Shown here piece by piece: positions 1 through 9,016 of a stretch of DNA of 43,097 nt. The translations under genes and the position numbers were made by a program. The stretch spans positions 1 to 43,097 of the forward strand of contig JBKPDY010000046.1 in the NCBI GenBank assembly GCA_046728155.1, given 5' to 3'. This DNA is from CAWDLX01 sp046728155. Lineage in GTDB: Bacteria; Actinomycetota; Actinomycetes; Mycobacteriales; Micromonosporaceae. Below the pieces are notes generated by a model. The model searched no databases, was not told the origin of the DNA, and saw nothing but the letters and a program-made list of their open reading frames with translations. The stretch's first letter is position 1. Each line of letters opens with the position of its first letter.

Positions 1-384
1 GAAGATCGCTGTTCCGACACGAGAAACGACGCGTGGTGGCGTTTCTGATGCTCTTACAGCGATCATGCGATCGATTCCCAGTATGTGGATATGATGCCGG
101 CAGATGCTGCCGCCGGGGCGATCCCCGAGAGTGACCTGGGCCCAGGGGAAACCAGAATTTGCAACAGGCTCCCCGAGCCTCGTTGCGGTCGCCCCGGCCG
201 CGATTTCATCCACACACCGGGAACCTCCGAGGCTGACGCCATGCGCCGTGCCCGGCGGCGCAGGTAGTCGGTCGGGCGTGATGGCTGATGTCACGGGTAC
301 GGGCGCGCCGGAGCTGCCGGGCGGCGCTGGACTTCTGGTCATCTTTGTAGCAGCCGTCAACTCGGCCCGAAATGCTTCGACCAG
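1..384. other. Gene-free stretch with a possible thioredoxin-gene remnant
   Basis: I see no convincing gene here; the open frames have atypical composition and no family resemblance. Bases about 285-350 share the string acgggtacgggcgc and a following ctggacttctggtcat-like string with the 5' end of the thioredoxin/NHL gene at 7116 and with the better-preserved copy at 945-1040. This may be a second, shorter relic, but the match is weak. Confidence 0.3.
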
Positions 385-714
385 CTACCATCCCCTGTCT
401 GCATAGCGTCGCCGAAAGTATGCGATCCGTGCCCGGCGCTGCCGCCGGAGCCGGTCCCACAGGGCTGGGTCGCCATTGAGCAGCGGGCGGCATGGTCCTC
501 GCAGCGCGTCGGTATAGGCTTCGACGACCTGAGGATCGGTGCTATAGAGCTGCTCGTAACTGAAGCGCCGCCTGCGCCGGGTCACCAGGAAGCTCGCGTC
601 AAACGCCTCGAACCATTCAATGCGTCTGTACGCGGAGTAGTCGTGAACGCGTGAGGGAAAGGCGCCTTCGGGCAAGGGGCACAGCTGCACTGTGAATTCC
701 TCACGGGACTCCAC
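385..714 (-). CDS. Hypothetical protein, 109 aa
   Basis: I do not recognise a family. The frame uses a GTG start at 714 and lies 6 nt downstream of the stop of another minus-strand frame (721-948), like a two-gene unit. The protein is rich in Arg and aromatic residues: an acidic/hydrophobic start (EFTVQLCPLP), a block of five arginines near residue 50, and an Arg-rich C-terminal helix (about 87-105). Composition is compatible with a real small soluble protein, but with no known homologue and decayed DNA on both sides it could also be the tail of a broken gene. Confidence 0.4.
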   Translation of the reverse strand: MESREEFTVQLCPLPEGAFPSRVHDYSAYRRIEWFEAFDASFLVTRRRRRFSYEQLYSTDPQVVEAYTDALRGPCRPLLNGDPALWDRLRRQRRARIAYFRRRYADRGW

Positions 715-720
715 GTACGC

Positions 721-948
721 CTAACCCCGGTGGGCGTTCCAGTAGAAGACTTCGACGCCGCCAGATGAGATGAATCGCCCGCGCTTGTGGCAGCGGTGAT
801 CTGTGATCAGGAAGTCGAGGGCGGCCTCGAAAGCGCTGCGACGTTCTCGTTCCCACGGTTGGGCCCCACAGCTCGATTGTCTATCGCGTGCGCAATTTCC
901 TCGGCCTCGCGGAGCGTAGGTGGACCGGCCGGCCTGGTCGTCCGCCAT
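721..948 (-). pseudogene. Hypothetical protein fragment, probably frameshifted
   Basis: The C-terminal half of this 75-residue frame (AFEAALDFLITDH followed by a stretch ending FYWNAHRG) reads like protein. Its N-terminal third does not. In an overlapping minus-strand frame (bases about 860-920) a protein-like stretch, LREAEEIAHAIDNR, occurs just upstream of the good half. The simplest reading is one small gene disrupted by a frameshift near base 850. It abuts the next minus-strand gene (start 714). Function unknown. Confidence 0.3.
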
Positions 949-1040
949 GATGGGCGGGTGACACGGGTACGGGCGCCGGACCTTCGTGGTCGGGCGTGGT
1001 TGAACACGGCTGGCAAGTCTTGCTGGACTTTGGTCATTCT
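945..1040 (+). pseudogene. Degenerate copy of the 5' end of the thioredoxin/NHL gene
   Basis: Bases about 947-1017 match bases 7116-7187 almost base for base (about nine in ten by eye). Read from the GTG at 958 the frame gives TRVRAPDLRGRAWLNTAGK, against TRVRAPELRGRAWLNTGGK in the intact gene. After this point a deletion joins the fragment to a sequence resembling the VDFWTF-coding part, and similarity stops. No catalytic CxxC or NHL region remains, so this is a relic of a partial duplication. Confidence 0.6.
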
Positions 1041-1141
1041 TATCGCAAGCGGCAACTCATGCCTAGCAGACATAGACCACAGTCTTACGAAACGGCATCC
1101 GCGACGGCAGGCTACCGGGAGAAGAACGCGCCCGGAGTGGG

Positions 1142-1723
1142 TTACTGGCCTATGCGTCCGTCGATCCGCTCGCGCAACAGGTCCGCATGACCCATGTGGC
1201 GGGCGTACTCCTCGATCATTCCGACCAGCACCTCGCGCAGCGACATCGGCCCTCCACCGCTGCCATGCTGATTCAAGGGATCGTCGCCGGCGATCTCGAG
1301 GCTGGGCGCCTCGGCCACGAACCGCGTAGCGAAGTCCACCTCCGCACGCCACGCGTCCCACGCCTCGGCAACCACTTGGGGGTCGGGAACAGCGCCATCG
1401 AAATCCCCGTCACGGTCGGTGTCGGAACAGAACAGCCGGGTCACGTCCTGTCCCGCCATCATCTCCCGGAACGTCCTACGCTCCATCTCGGCCAGGTGTC
1501 GCACCAGCCCCAGCAGGGACATGGTCGACGGCTCGACGGAACGCCGCGCCATAGCCTGCGCATCAAGACCTGCGCATTTCATCTCCAAGGTGAGGCGTTG
1601 ACAGCGGAGGGCTTCGACCAGCGTGGTGCGCTCGTCGCCCAACGTTGGTCCGTTCTCACGCGGGTCGTCGTCAGACGGCTTGCCGTCCGCGGTGAACATG
1701 TCGGCTCGTCGAGTCGTAGCCAT
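1142..1723 (-). CDS. DinB family protein (DUF664)
   Basis: The 193-residue product has the hallmarks of actinobacterial DUF664/DinB-like proteins: a leading DERTTLVEAL helix, the KCAGLDAQAMARRSVEPS segment, then SLLGLVRHLAEMER with the first metal-ligand-type His, and near the C-terminus a helix with EEYARHMGHADLLRE supplying further His residues. This is the four-helix DinB fold, usually metal-binding; members include mycothiol-dependent enzymes, but the substrate here is unknown. The ATG at 1723 was chosen because the longer frame, back to 1948, is Pro/Arg-rich and unlike the family; an ATG at 1699 is an equally possible start. It stands alone, with a divergent membrane-protein gene upstream. 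Confidence 0.85.
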   Translation of the reverse strand: MATTRRADMFTADGKPSDDDPRENGPTLGDERTTLVEALRCQRLTLEMKCAGLDAQAMARRSVEPSTMSLLGLVRHLAEMERRTFREMMAGQDVTRLFCSDTDRDGDFDGAVPDPQVVAEAWDAWRAEVDFATRFVAEAPSLEIAGDDPLNQHGSGGGPMSLREVLVGMIEEYARHMGHADLLRERIDGRIGQ

Positions 1724-1927
1724 CGCCGCATCGTCGTCTATGCGTAGTGCGGCCGACAAGCGATTAACGACACTTGCGGGCGCCGGACCCCCAAACCCCG
1801 CCGTACGAGTGGTGGAACCGGCACGACGATTACGGCGCCCCCGAGCCGGCGCAGGAGTGGCTGGCCCAAACTGGCCGGGGGCCCTCGATGAGGCAGGCAA
1901 CCTCAAGAAGGATGGCCTCCTCCCGAC

Positions 1928-3472
1928 ATGGCCGTTGCACCCCTGCAACGTGAACCGCCCCGGGCTCTACGGAGACTTCAGCCGTTGACTCCGCCGCTGT
2001 TCAGGGCTGCTGTTGAGCGCGCGCTGCGCAGCCACCGCGCCGGGCATGGGATCGTCGGTCACACGCTCGTGCGGTTTCTTCCCGGGCGGCCCCGCGGGCG
2101 TCAAGTCCTCTCTAACGTGGCGGCCATCAGTCTGATCTCGCCGCGCCGCCCGCTTCCAGTCGACGACGCCCGGCCCGCGCGTCGTCGGCTCGGCTGGCTC
2201 TGGGGAACGGGAGCGGTGATCATCGGTGCCCTGATGACGCTGGCCCGGATCGACCGTCCATTCAACACGATCTGGGCCGAGGATGGCACCTACTTTTACA
2301 CGGATGTGCTCAACCGGCCGGCACTGTCCACTCTGGTCAGACCTCTGGCCGGCTACTACGTGACCGTGAGCCGGCTGCTCGCCCTGCCCTCCCGGTACGT
2401 GCCGCTCACCTGGGGCCCGGCCGTACTGACCATCGGGGCCTCGTTGTTCACCGGGCTGCTGGCCGTGGCCGTGTTCGCGGCCAGCCGGCCCCACGTCCGA
2501 ACGACGCTTGGCCGGCTGGTCGTCTCGGTGCCGGTGCTGGCCGTCCCGGTCGGCGAGAACCTCTACGCCACCAACACCGGCAATGTGGCCACCCTGCAGT
2601 TCATCGCCATCTACGCCGCGATATGGCTGTTGGTCTGGCGACCTGTGCGAAGCGCCCAGCAGTGGGCCGCCTTCGCCCTCCTGCTGACGATCGCGTTGTC
2701 GACGTTCCTGGCCGTGCTACTGCTGCCGTTGGCCGGGGTGCGGGTTGCTGTCGCCCGCGACCGCCTCGGCCAGGGCATGCTCGGCGCGCTCGTGGTCGGG
2801 GCCGGGCTGAACTTGACCGCCCTCCGGCTCGGCGTTACCGCCCGGCCGACCTTCTTGATCCCACGGCTGGACCCCGTCTGGGCCCTGCGGGAAACGGTCA
2901 CCTCGGCCCTCCCCACGGCGGTGTTCGGCGCCCGGCCGACCGAGCCGGCGCTGTCCCAGAGCACCCGGGTGGGCGGCTTCGCGATCGCGGCTATTGTCCT
3001 GCTCGCCGTCGCCGTGTTGGCCGCGTGGCTCTGGTGCGATCCACAGTGGACCCTGGCCGCCGCGTTCGGGCTGCAGGCGGTCATCGTCTTCTGTGGAGCG
3101 ACGATGTCGGCCGGATTCCCCTTCCTGCGCTACGTCGCCGTCCTCGAGCTCATGCTCATCGCCGCGCTGGCCGTCATGCTGCGGCCTCGCCCCGGCGCCT
3201 CCTGGTCGGTCCCCACGGCCGTGCTGGCCGTGTGCGTGCTCGCCGTCTGCGCCGTGAGCTTCCGGATGCCGTCCAACCGTTCGGTCGAGACACACTCGTG
3301 GAGCGACCTGGTGGCGCAGGCACGCCATGTCTGCCAGAACCGGGCCTACGGCGCCGCGTACGTCTACCCGTCGCTGGACACCCCAGCTGTCGGCATCGCG
3401 GTCGGCGTCCCACCACCCGACCCGCCCCCTGTGGCCTGGCCCGTGCGCCTCCCCTGCGACCGCCTCCGCTAA
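1928..3472 (+). CDS. Multi-pass integral membrane protein
   Basis: The product (514 aa from the first ATG) has about ten hydrophobic segments between residues 90 and 440. It carries a conserved-looking early loop, IWAEDGTYFYTDVL, followed by a PLAGYYVTVSRLLA segment. A WAEDG acidic loop after the first helix is seen in actinobacterial hypothetical membrane proteins that resemble GT-C-type, polyprenol-sugar-dependent glycosyltransferases; that link is my inference. A short extracytoplasmic C-terminal tail with two Cys (LPCDRLR ending) follows. The first 60 residues are Arg/Pro-rich and probably not translated; the GTG at 2117 is a plausible true start. No operon partner is visible. Confidence 0.75.
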   Translation: MAVAPLQREPPRALRRLQPLTPPLFRAAVERALRSHRAGHGIVGHTLVRFLPGRPRGRQVLSNVAAISLISPRRPLPVDDARPARRRLGWLWGTGAVIIGALMTLARIDRPFNTIWAEDGTYFYTDVLNRPALSTLVRPLAGYYVTVSRLLALPSRYVPLTWGPAVLTIGASLFTGLLAVAVFAASRPHVRTTLGRLVVSVPVLAVPVGENLYATNTGNVATLQFIAIYAAIWLLVWRPVRSAQQWAAFALLLTIALSTFLAVLLLPLAGVRVAVARDRLGQGMLGALVVGAGLNLTALRLGVTARPTFLIPRLDPVWALRETVTSALPTAVFGARPTEPALSQSTRVGGFAIAAIVLLAVAVLAAWLWCDPQWTLAAAFGLQAVIVFCGATMSAGFPFLRYVAVLELMLIAALAVMLRPRPGASWSVPTAVLAVCVLAVCAVSFRMPSNRSVETHSWSDLVAQARHVCQNRAYGAAYVYPSLDTPAVGIAVGVPPPDPPPVAWPVRLPCDRLR

Positions 3473-3500
3473 CACGGCGCCTGACGTCTGGGCCTTCCTA

Positions 3501-5204
3501 TCAGATCTGAACGCCCGGCCGATGTTGGGGCCCGCGGGGGCCATAGTCGATGTCGGCCATTCCGTGGCCGGCGGCGATGGCGGTCGGCGGGGCGTCGTAC
3601 TTGTCCATGACCGCCTCGATGAAGATCATGCTGTCGTGCGGGGCTGCCAGCGCTGCCTGCAGTTCGGCCGCGGTCTTCACGACGAATGTTCGGGCGGTCG
3701 TCCGCGGGTGGAGGACCTTCGGCAGGTCGGCGTAGGCCCAGTTGGCGACCTCGTTGAAGTGCCCGTCCTTGCCGCAGATGGCGCGCTCGACCGTGTAGCC
3801 GGCGTTGTTGATCAGAAAGATGATCGGCTTGAGGTCGTGCCGTAGCATCGTCGACACCTCCTGCGCCGTGAGCTGGAACGACCCGTCTCCCACGAACAGC
3901 AGGTGGCGGCGCTCCGGCGCAGCCAGGAGCGTGCCCAGGACCGATCCCACGCTGTAGCCGATCGAGCCCCAGATGGCCTGCGTGATGAAGGAGCAGCGGG
4001 GCGGGAGCTGCAGCCCCCAGCAGCCGGCCTCGGAGGTGCCGTCCTCGGCGATGAGCACGTCGCCCTCGCGGACGAAGCCCTGGATCATGTTCCAGTACGC
4101 CGCCTGCGTGAGCGGGCCGGACGGCACCGCAGCGCTCCGAGCTTGTGTCGCCCCGGCCGCCCGGGTGTATGCCGACTTCCTGGACGGCACGCTGTTGGCG
4201 ACCTGGCGCAGCAGTTCCTTCAGGTAAACGGCCTGGTAATTGTCTGGACCGATATCTACGGCGTCACCGCGGGCGTCGATTCGTCCCGCGGGAAGCGCAT
4301 CGCTGAACCCGCCGGACGTCGTGTCTACCCTGCGCACCCCGATCGCCAGCAGGGCATCGCTATTCTCCACCGCCTCGCGGACTTCGGGCTTGCTGCCCGC
4401 CCCCGTGTAAAGGCCAAGGAAGTACGGGCCTGTTTCGTCGATGACGCCCTTGGCGGTATTGACGGCGGCGATCGGAACCTGCGCCTTACCGGCCAACTTA
4501 AGCAGCTCACCGGTCACGCCGAAGCGGTCCGCGTCGAGGTCGACGAGGATAGCCGGCGAAGCCGCGCTGGTCAGCCGGGCCACGATCGCGTCGGCGCACG
4601 TGCGGAGCCGCTCGGGGTCACTCCGCGGCATCGCCAGCTCCAGCGGCCCTACCGGGACCTCGACATCCAGGTGGGCGATATCAGAGGGCAGTTCCATGTA
4701 GACCGGCAGCTTGCGTTGCCAGGCGGTGAGGATGAGCCGGTCGACCTCGGCTACGGCGTTTCGCGGCGTCAGCCTGGCCTGTGCCGCCGTGACCTGGGCG
4801 TAACCGCGCATGACGGCGTCGTAGTCGGTATCGGCCGACGTGTGATGCATCAGCAGGTTCCGGTCCAAAGACTTCAGCGGAAGCGACCCGCAGACACACA
4901 CGACGGGGACGTGCTCGCTGTAGGCGCCGGCGATTCCGTTGATGGCGCTCCACGCCCCGACGCCGTGCGTCACTACGAGTCCCGAAATGCCATTGAGCCG
5001 CGCGTACCCGTCGGCCGCATAGGCGGCGTTCAGCTCGTTGCAGTTGCCAACCCACATCAACTCGTCGCGGTCCTCCATCTGCAGGAGGAACTCGAGGTTG
5101 AAGTCGCCGGCGACCCCGAACAGGTGCGAGATACCCGCCTCACGCAAGCGGCGCAACAGGAAGTCGCCGATAGTCATTGTCGATTGTGCAGTCGTGGTCG
5201 CCAT
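3501..5204 (-). CDS. ThDP-dependent 2-oxoacid decarboxylase (pyruvate/indolepyruvate type)
   Basis: The 567-residue product is a full-length member of the pyruvate decarboxylase / indole-3-pyruvate decarboxylase / branched-chain 2-ketoacid decarboxylase family, which convert 2-oxoacids to aldehydes plus CO2. Visible family features: LFGVAGDFNLEFL (29-41), the cofactor-activating Glu57 in NCNELNAAYAADGYAR, the paired His120-His121 typical of decarboxylases, and the ThDP/Mg site GDGS (439-442) with NN (466-467). INNAGYTVE follows, with Glu473 at the position of the catalytic Glu of Zymomonas PDC. The ATG at 5204 was chosen over 5288 because a ggggga ribosome site lies just upstream. Substrate preference (pyruvate, indolepyruvate or branched-chain acids) cannot be read from sequence. 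No regulator is adjacent. Confidence 0.93.
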   Translation of the reverse strand: MATTTAQSTMTIGDFLLRRLREAGISHLFGVAGDFNLEFLLQMEDRDELMWVGNCNELNAAYAADGYARLNGISGLVVTHGVGAWSAINGIAGAYSEHVPVVCVCGSLPLKSLDRNLLMHHTSADTDYDAVMRGYAQVTAAQARLTPRNAVAEVDRLILTAWQRKLPVYMELPSDIAHLDVEVPVGPLELAMPRSDPERLRTCADAIVARLTSAASPAILVDLDADRFGVTGELLKLAGKAQVPIAAVNTAKGVIDETGPYFLGLYTGAGSKPEVREAVENSDALLAIGVRRVDTTSGGFSDALPAGRIDARGDAVDIGPDNYQAVYLKELLRQVANSVPSRKSAYTRAAGATQARSAAVPSGPLTQAAYWNMIQGFVREGDVLIAEDGTSEAGCWGLQLPPRCSFITQAIWGSIGYSVGSVLGTLLAAPERRHLLFVGDGSFQLTAQEVSTMLRHDLKPIIFLINNAGYTVERAICGKDGHFNEVANWAYADLPKVLHPRTTARTFVVKTAAELQAALAAPHDSMIFIEAVMDKYDAPPTAIAAGHGMADIDYGPRGPQHRPGVQI

Positions 5205-5586
5205 GATCTCCCCCGTCGTACTCCAGCGCCCAGCCCCCTCGCGTGGCCGGTCCCGAGAACCCATACTCACCGACCCCGTGCCGATCAACGCTAACGCAGC
5301 GCAAAGGCGCAGGTCCCGGCTTTCGTCGCCGTCCTTGGACGGCAGGGCGCAGAGCCATTCGTGCGCCCCGCGCGCAGATTGGGGTTAGGCGAACCTCGCG
5401 CGTCTTGGCACCGCTCGTGCCATCCTTGAGGTGGAGGGATGCGACGTGGCGCCAGGGCGTTGGTCCCGTCGCAGCTGACCGCGAACGACGATGCTGTGCG
5501 CGCTGCCCGGCGTCGACGCCAGCGGGTTGGGTGCTGTCACCACTGGGAGCCCGGGCTTCTCTACATCGCGAAGCCAGGCTGGACTA
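5205..5586. other. Intergenic stretch, no gene seen
   Basis: This is the upstream region of the minus-strand decarboxylase. Open frames cross it on both strands, but none has coding-like composition or family resemblance. It should contain the decarboxylase promoter; I cannot point to convincing -35/-10 boxes. Confidence 0.4.
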
Positions 5587-5826
5587 TTAGTTTGCGCTGC
5601 GCAACATTGCGAAACGTTGCAAGGTCTCCTTTTCGTCGTCGCGGAGACGGCCGGCCTCACCGTAATCTCCTCCACGAAATGCGCGCTCCTTGGCATCCCG
5701 CTCGGCTGCCAACTCGTCCTTTCCCCTAGCGAGGAGTTGGCCGTGCTCGGAATGGTTGTCCCGAATAACAGCTTCGCGGCGACGCCTCGATGGCTTCCAT
5801 TGCGGTCTGGCACTTGGATTCGACAT
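5587..5826 (-). CDS. Small protein with UVR-like motif (possible Clp-N protein fragment)
   Basis: The 79-residue frame ends with a charged helical segment, DELAAERDAKERAFRGGDYG then EAGRLRDDEK. This fits the UVR motif of UvrB/UvrC and of ClpC linkers (pattern: charged helix, DYExAAxLRDxE). In actinobacteria, small proteins with a Clp N-terminal repeat often end in such a motif. The N-terminal 25 residues are not protein-like. In a neighbouring minus-strand frame, LDVDVESKCQTAMEAIEA (about bases 5790-5845) lies just upstream, so this may be the tail of a larger gene broken by a frameshift. Confidence 0.4.
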   Translation of the reverse strand: MSNPSARPQWKPSRRRREAVIRDNHSEHGQLLARGKDELAAERDAKERAFRGGDYGEAGRLRDDEKETLQRFAMLRSAN

Positions 5827-6009
5827 CTACGTCGAGCCCGGTGGGCTGGACACCGGCCAGGTTGCCGCTAGACGCACGCGGAGGTGACCGTACTCGCCAA
5901 GGCTCGCACTGGCGATCTTCGTGGCGGTAGGAACCTCGCCTTGCCCATCTGCGAAAGGATCTGCCAGCCGGCGATTGCCCAGGAGGGCGGTAGGCTGCTC
6001 GACAGGTGG

Positions 6010-6639
6010 ATGGCCATGTGGGCGTGGGATGGTGAGGTGTACACATTCGACAGCTTGCGGCTGACGCCCCGGCTAGAGGCGCTCACAACCTCGGCGGCCG
6101 CCGTATTCGCGGCAGCTTGCGCCGAGCGCCTATTCACCGGCTACGAGGGGTACGTGGCCGCTGGCGGTGACGGTGACGTTGCTGCCCTCCGGACAGCCCT
6201 TAACGCGCTTTGGGATCACCTCATCATTGGCACGCCGCCGCACGACCTCGAGCGGCTCGCGGACGAGTGCCTAGACCTGGTACCAGACATGCTGGGCGGT
6301 CCGTGGAGCCTGTATGGCCAGTACGCCGAGGACGCCGTCGCTTCGAGTGTGTATGCCTTGCGCTGCGGTGCCAGCGGCGACGTGCGGTACGCGATCGACT
6401 GCGCCGAGAGGGCGTATGAGTCCGTGGATGCGATCCTGCAATACGAGTTCGATATGGACCCCGGCGATCCCGGAGAGAACCGCCGCATGGTGGAGCACCC
6501 CCTGACCCAGGCCGAGTTCAGCCGCGAGGACCGCGATCTGACCGAGCTGACGGCCACCGCATCGTACGACCTGGCCGCCGCCGCGGTCCGGCTGCGGAAG
6601 CGAGCTACAACCGAGCCAATACACCGGCAAGTCGCTTGA
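6010..6639 (+). CDS. DUF416 family protein
   Basis: The product (209 aa) begins with VYTFDSLRLTPRLEAL, then an AAACAERLFTGYEGY segment, an ALRTALNALWDHL segment, and an acidic LADECLDLVPD helix. This order is typical of DUF416 (E. coli YjaG-like) proteins, small all-helical proteins of unknown function in the usual length range. A C-terminal segment, YDLAAAAVRLRKRA, closes the fold. I chose the ATG at 6010; the GTG at 5884 would add 42 residues not seen in the family, and an ATG at 6016 is also possible. It stands between decayed DNA on both sides, but the gene itself looks intact. Confidence 0.75.
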   Translation: MAMWAWDGEVYTFDSLRLTPRLEALTTSAAAVFAAACAERLFTGYEGYVAAGGDGDVAALRTALNALWDHLIIGTPPHDLERLADECLDLVPDMLGGPWSLYGQYAEDAVASSVYALRCGASGDVRYAIDCAERAYESVDAILQYEFDMDPGDPGENRRMVEHPLTQAEFSREDRDLTELTATASYDLAAAAVRLRKRATTEPIHRQVA

Positions 6640-6699
6640 TCGGCGGGCGACGTGGCCAGGGATCCGGGGACCGGTGCGCCGCTGACCGACGACGGGCCG

Positions 6700-6920
6700 A
6701 CGCCGGCCCGTGATCGGGATCCGCTCCGGCACGAACCCGGGCGGCCACGGCGCAAGCAAGATGCGCCACGTCACCCCAACCAACTACGGCGAGACCACCT
6801 ATGTGGACGCTCGCGGCCGGACCGTTCGCTTCATCCCCGCAAAGCTCTCCGACAACCCGATCGGCGCCCAGGTCAAATTGGCGGAGGCCGGCCACTCCGT
6901 GGACGCGCCATGGGTGGCGT
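6700..6920 (+). pseudogene. Fragment of a phage terminase large subunit
   Basis: Read from the GTG at 6710, this stretch gives IRSGTNPGGHG, then a Tyr-rich linker, then GRTVRFIPAKLSDNP. Large-terminase ATPases of siphoviruses carry an aTGNPGGxGH segment followed some 40 residues later by FIPAxLxDNP, so spacing and order agree. Both flanks lack terminase similarity and the frame collapses after about 6900. I read it as a short relic of an integrated phage. A chance match is possible because only two motifs remain. Confidence 0.4.
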
Positions 6921-7115
6921 TGTGTGTGGGGGGGATCACGGCTCGATGCTGCCGGCGGCCACCAGGCGCGCCGCCTGTGACGAGGTGCCGACACCTGACG
7001 CGTTCTGCGCCGACTGCGCCAAGATCGTTGCGAACGCCTGAACCTTAACTGGCCGATTCCCCGACCAGGATCGCTCTGGGCGGGCGATGGCGTTAGGGCC
7101 GTCCGACAGTCAGGC

Positions 7116-8942
7116 ATGATGGGGCGCATGACACGGGTGCGGGCGCCGGAGCTTCGTGGTCGGGCATGGTTGAACACGGGTGGCAAGGAATACTCGATCA
7201 AGGATTTCCGAGGTCGTGTCTTGATCGTGGACTTCTGGACGTTCTGCTGCATCAACTGTTTGCACGTTCTGGATGAGCTCCGGCCGCTGGAGGAACGCTT
7301 CGGCGATGTCCTCGTCACGATCGGTGTGCACTCGCCGAAGTTCGAGCATGAGCGCGACGCCGCCGCGGTTGCCGCGGCCGTGGAGCGGTACGGGGTGCCG
7401 CATCCGGTGCTCGACGACCCTCATCTGGTGACCTGGGACCAGTACACGGCGAAAGCGTGGCCAACCCTTGCCGTGATCGATCCGGAGGGGTATGTGGTCG
7501 CGACGATGGCGGGCGAGGGCCACGTCGAGGGGCTTACCCGGCTGATCGAGGATCTGGTGGCGGTCCATGAGGCCAAGGGCACGCTGCACCGGGGGGATGG
7601 TCCCGCCGTACCCCTCCCGGAGGCGCAGACCCCCCTTCGCTTCCCGGGCAAGGCCATCGTGACGCCACAGGGCACGCTCCTGGTCAGCGACTCGGCGCAT
7701 CACAGCATCGTGGAACTGGCCGACGACGGGGAGACCGTACTGCGCCGGATCGGGTCCGGCATGCGTGGTCGAGCCGACGGCTCGGCCGAGAAGGCGGAGT
7801 TCGCCGAACCCGGTGGGCTTCTGCTGCTGCCGGAGCAGGTCGCCGCCGTCGCCGGGTACGACCTGGTCGTAGCGGACACCGTCAACCACTTGCTCCGCGG
7901 GGTCGACCTCGCCACCGGTGAGGTGACGACCGTTGCCGGTACGGGTAACCCATGGCGCTCCACTGTGGACAGCAGTGAGGCGCTGCGGCTTGACCTCTCG
8001 TCTCCGTGGGACCTCGCCTGGTACGACGAGCAGGTCATCATCGCCATGGCCGGTATCCACGAGCTCTGGTGGTTCGACCCGGTGTCGCGGCGGGCCGGGG
8101 TCTACGCGGGCACGACGGTCGAGGCCCTGCGCGACGGGCCGCTGGACCAGGTCTGGATGGCCCAGCCGTCTGGTCTGTCGGTATCCCGCGACGGAACCAC
8201 GCTGTGGGTCGCGGACTCCGAGTCATCCGCCCTGCGTTATGTCCGCGATACAGCGATGCACACCGCCGTCGGACAGGGGTTGTTCGACTTCGGCCACGTG
8301 GACGGAGCGGCGACGCGAGCCCTGTTTCAGCATCCCCTCGGGGTGTACGCGATGCCCGACGACTCCGTACTCGTGGCCGACACGTACAACGGCGCGCTCC
8401 GGCGGTACGACCCGATCAGCGACATGGTCTCGACGGTCGCGACAGACCTCGCCGAACCCAGCGATGTGGCCCTGCTTCCTGGCGGTGGCGTGGTCGTGGT
8501 GGAGTCCGGAGCCCACCGGCTGACCAGACTCGCGCCCGGGGCGTTAAAGGCCTCCACTGTAGACGGTACGCGGCATCGGACGGAGCGGGCACCGGTCCGG
8601 CTGGCTGCGGGTGAGGTGACGCTGGATGTGGTCTTCACCCCGGCTCCCGGCCAGAAGCTGGACGAGTCGTTCGGTCCCTCGACGAGGCTCGACGTCTCCG
8701 CGTCACCGCCTGAGCTGCTCATCGAGGGCGCCGGCTCGACTACGCAACTCTCTCGGCAACTCGTGCTCGCGTCCGGTGTGGACGGTGGAGTCCTGCAGGT
8801 CACGGCACGGGCGGCCACCTGTGACGCCGATGTGGAGCACGCGGCCTGCCATCTCACGCGGCAGGACTGGGGTGTGCCCGTCGTACCAGCCCCAGACGGC
8901 GAGAGCCGGCTCACCCTCGTCCTCTTCGGCCGGGATGGCTGA
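7116..8942 (+). CDS. Thioredoxin-like / NHL repeat protein
   Basis: The 608-residue product has an N-terminal thioredoxin/AhpC-TSA-like domain (about 1-160) with VDFWTFCCINCLHVLDEL. The CxxC pair is Cys45-Ile-Asn-Cys48. It is followed by GVHSPKF and the cis-Pro-type AWPTLAVIDPEGY segment. From about residue 180 to 500 it has NHL-type propeller repeats (SDSAHHSIVEL, VADTVNHLLRGV, VADTYNGALRRYD), then a beta-rich C-terminal region. This matches the NHLRC2-like family common in actinobacteria; a thiol-redox role is inferred. No signal peptide is seen. The ATG at 7128 is an alternative start. It is transcribed alone, convergent with pxpA. Two degraded copies of its 5' end lie upstream in this window. 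Confidence 0.92.
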   Translation: MMGRMTRVRAPELRGRAWLNTGGKEYSIKDFRGRVLIVDFWTFCCINCLHVLDELRPLEERFGDVLVTIGVHSPKFEHERDAAAVAAAVERYGVPHPVLDDPHLVTWDQYTAKAWPTLAVIDPEGYVVATMAGEGHVEGLTRLIEDLVAVHEAKGTLHRGDGPAVPLPEAQTPLRFPGKAIVTPQGTLLVSDSAHHSIVELADDGETVLRRIGSGMRGRADGSAEKAEFAEPGGLLLLPEQVAAVAGYDLVVADTVNHLLRGVDLATGEVTTVAGTGNPWRSTVDSSEALRLDLSSPWDLAWYDEQVIIAMAGIHELWWFDPVSRRAGVYAGTTVEALRDGPLDQVWMAQPSGLSVSRDGTTLWVADSESSALRYVRDTAMHTAVGQGLFDFGHVDGAATRALFQHPLGVYAMPDDSVLVADTYNGALRRYDPISDMVSTVATDLAEPSDVALLPGGGVVVVESGAHRLTRLAPGALKASTVDGTRHRTERAPVRLAAGEVTLDVVFTPAPGQKLDESFGPSTRLDVSASPPELLIEGAGSTTQLSRQLVLASGVDGGVLQVTARAATCDADVEHAACHLTRQDWGVPVVPAPDGESRLTLVLFGRDG

Positions 8943-9016
8943 CGCCGGGACGCGCCGGGACGGCTGAAGCCGGCATGCCTGAAACCGGGAGCCTGAAGCC
9001 CGGGCGGGGCAAGTAT

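Noticed and set aside
3903..5294. Plus-strand frame of 463 codons opposite the decarboxylase
   Set aside because: It mirrors the decarboxylase gene, lacks family motifs and is an antisense shadow of high-GC coding DNA.
8943..9016. Weak GCCGG/CCGGC hairpin and ctgaagcc repeats between convergent genes as a terminator
   Set aside because: The stem is only 5 bp with a long loop; not supported enough to list as a feature.
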